A program made the position numbers and the translations under genes. A stretch of 7,297 bases of DNA. Source: CAYXRK01 sp964467615 (GTDB lineage Bacteria; Hydrogenedentota; Hydrogenedentia; Hydrogenedentales; GCA-2746185). The DNA is taken from positions 1-7,297 of the forward strand of contig CAYXRK010000220.1 in assembly GCA_964467615.1 (NCBI GenBank), read 5' to 3'. Position 1 is the first letter of the stretch; every line of letters begins with the position of its first letter. The notes below the pieces were generated by a model. It was not told the DNA's origin. It ran no database searches and saw nothing but the letters and a program-made list of their open reading frames with translations. This document shows, one piece after another, positions 7,176 through 7,297 of this stretch.

Positions 7176-7198
7176 CTCCCTTTTGAAAAGGGAGCTAC
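7172..7198. terminator. Perfect inverted repeat at the glmM stop, probable terminator hairpin
   Basis: Thirteen-nt arms, GTAGCTCCCTTTT and its exact complement, flank a single central G at 7185. In RNA this folds to an 11-12 bp stem with a 3-5 nt loop on either strand. It starts one base before the glmM stop codon, which lies inside the left arm. Neither strand has a T-run after the stem, so it is not a textbook intrinsic terminator. It may end transcription without a U-tract, protect the 3' end, or be a dispersed genomic repeat. Confidence 0.5.
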
Positions 7199-7203
7199 CG
7201 CGG

Positions 7204-7232
7204 CCGCGCCACAATATTTTCCCGCGCCACAA
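7204..7232. repeat. Short direct repeat downstream of glmM
   Basis: CCGCGCCACAA occurs at 7204-7214 and 7222-7232, 18 nt apart start to start, separated by the A/T-rich TATTTTC. The copies follow the glmM hairpin within a few bases. No gene is evident on the plus strand from 7176 to the window end. Confidence 0.45.
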
Positions 7233-7297
7233 AATTCCAGGAGGGGATTCCGCTCCAGCCACTCCCGGCAGGCTCGTTGTTCGCCGCATTGCGGGCT

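Noticed and set aside
7239..7244. Consensus AGGAGG near the right edge, plus strand
   Set aside because: No ATG, GTG or TTG follows at a usable distance, so it does not mark a gene start.
5736..7289. A 517-codon minus-strand open frame opposite glmM
   Set aside because: It covers glmM end to end, shows no domain, and is a codon-bias shadow; nothing like a ribosome binding site or promoter supports it.
1..7297. A mobile element, defence system or CRISPR array
   Set aside because: All six complete genes are recognised housekeeping or hydrolase families, gaps are short, and there are no long repeats, att-like sites or recombinase genes.

Overview
The window is GC-rich bacterial chromosome, with strong C/G preference at third codon positions in every real gene. 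It is almost fully coding and reads as ordinary housekeeping sequence. A two-transmembrane FtsH, a GlmM and a periplasm-directed hydrolase are all compatible with a Gram-negative bacterium. Nothing visible fixes the phylum; Hydrogenedentota or a PVC/planctomycete-like lineage is only a guess from general style. I see no transposase, integrase, phage gene, CRISPR array, tRNA or rRNA.

Layout. Six complete genes form two divergent blocks around a short intergenic region (2828-2990). Leftward (minus strand): a single-domain mannose-1-phosphate guanylyltransferase (manC), then queC (7-cyano-7-deazaguanine synthase) starting on the base right after the manC stop, then a 48-nt gap and a secreted metallo-beta-lactamase-fold hydrolase. 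The hydrolase has a good promoter of its own overlapping the end of queC. Rightward (plus strand): ftsH, folP (dihydropteroate synthase) and glmM (phosphoglucosamine mutase). This is the same order as the classical ftsH-folP-glmM cluster of Escherichia coli. folP and glmM overlap by 8 nt. glmM ends inside a perfect 13-nt-arm inverted repeat, followed by a short stretch with an 11-nt direct repeat and no convincing gene.

How the genes work together. The rightward operon joins envelope quality control (FtsH), folate synthesis (FolP) and the step feeding UDP-GlcNAc for peptidoglycan and lipopolysaccharide (GlmM). The leftward group makes GDP-mannose for surface glycans and preQ0 for queuosine tRNA modification, then a periplasmic hydrolase of unknown substrate. 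ManC and QueC share no pathway, so their pairing looks like shared expression only.

I found no previously undescribed system. The points worth a second look are small: substitutions in normally invariant DHPS motifs, the promoter hidden in queC, a possible attenuator before folP, the weak initiation signals of ftsH, and the symmetric hairpin that contains the glmM stop codon.
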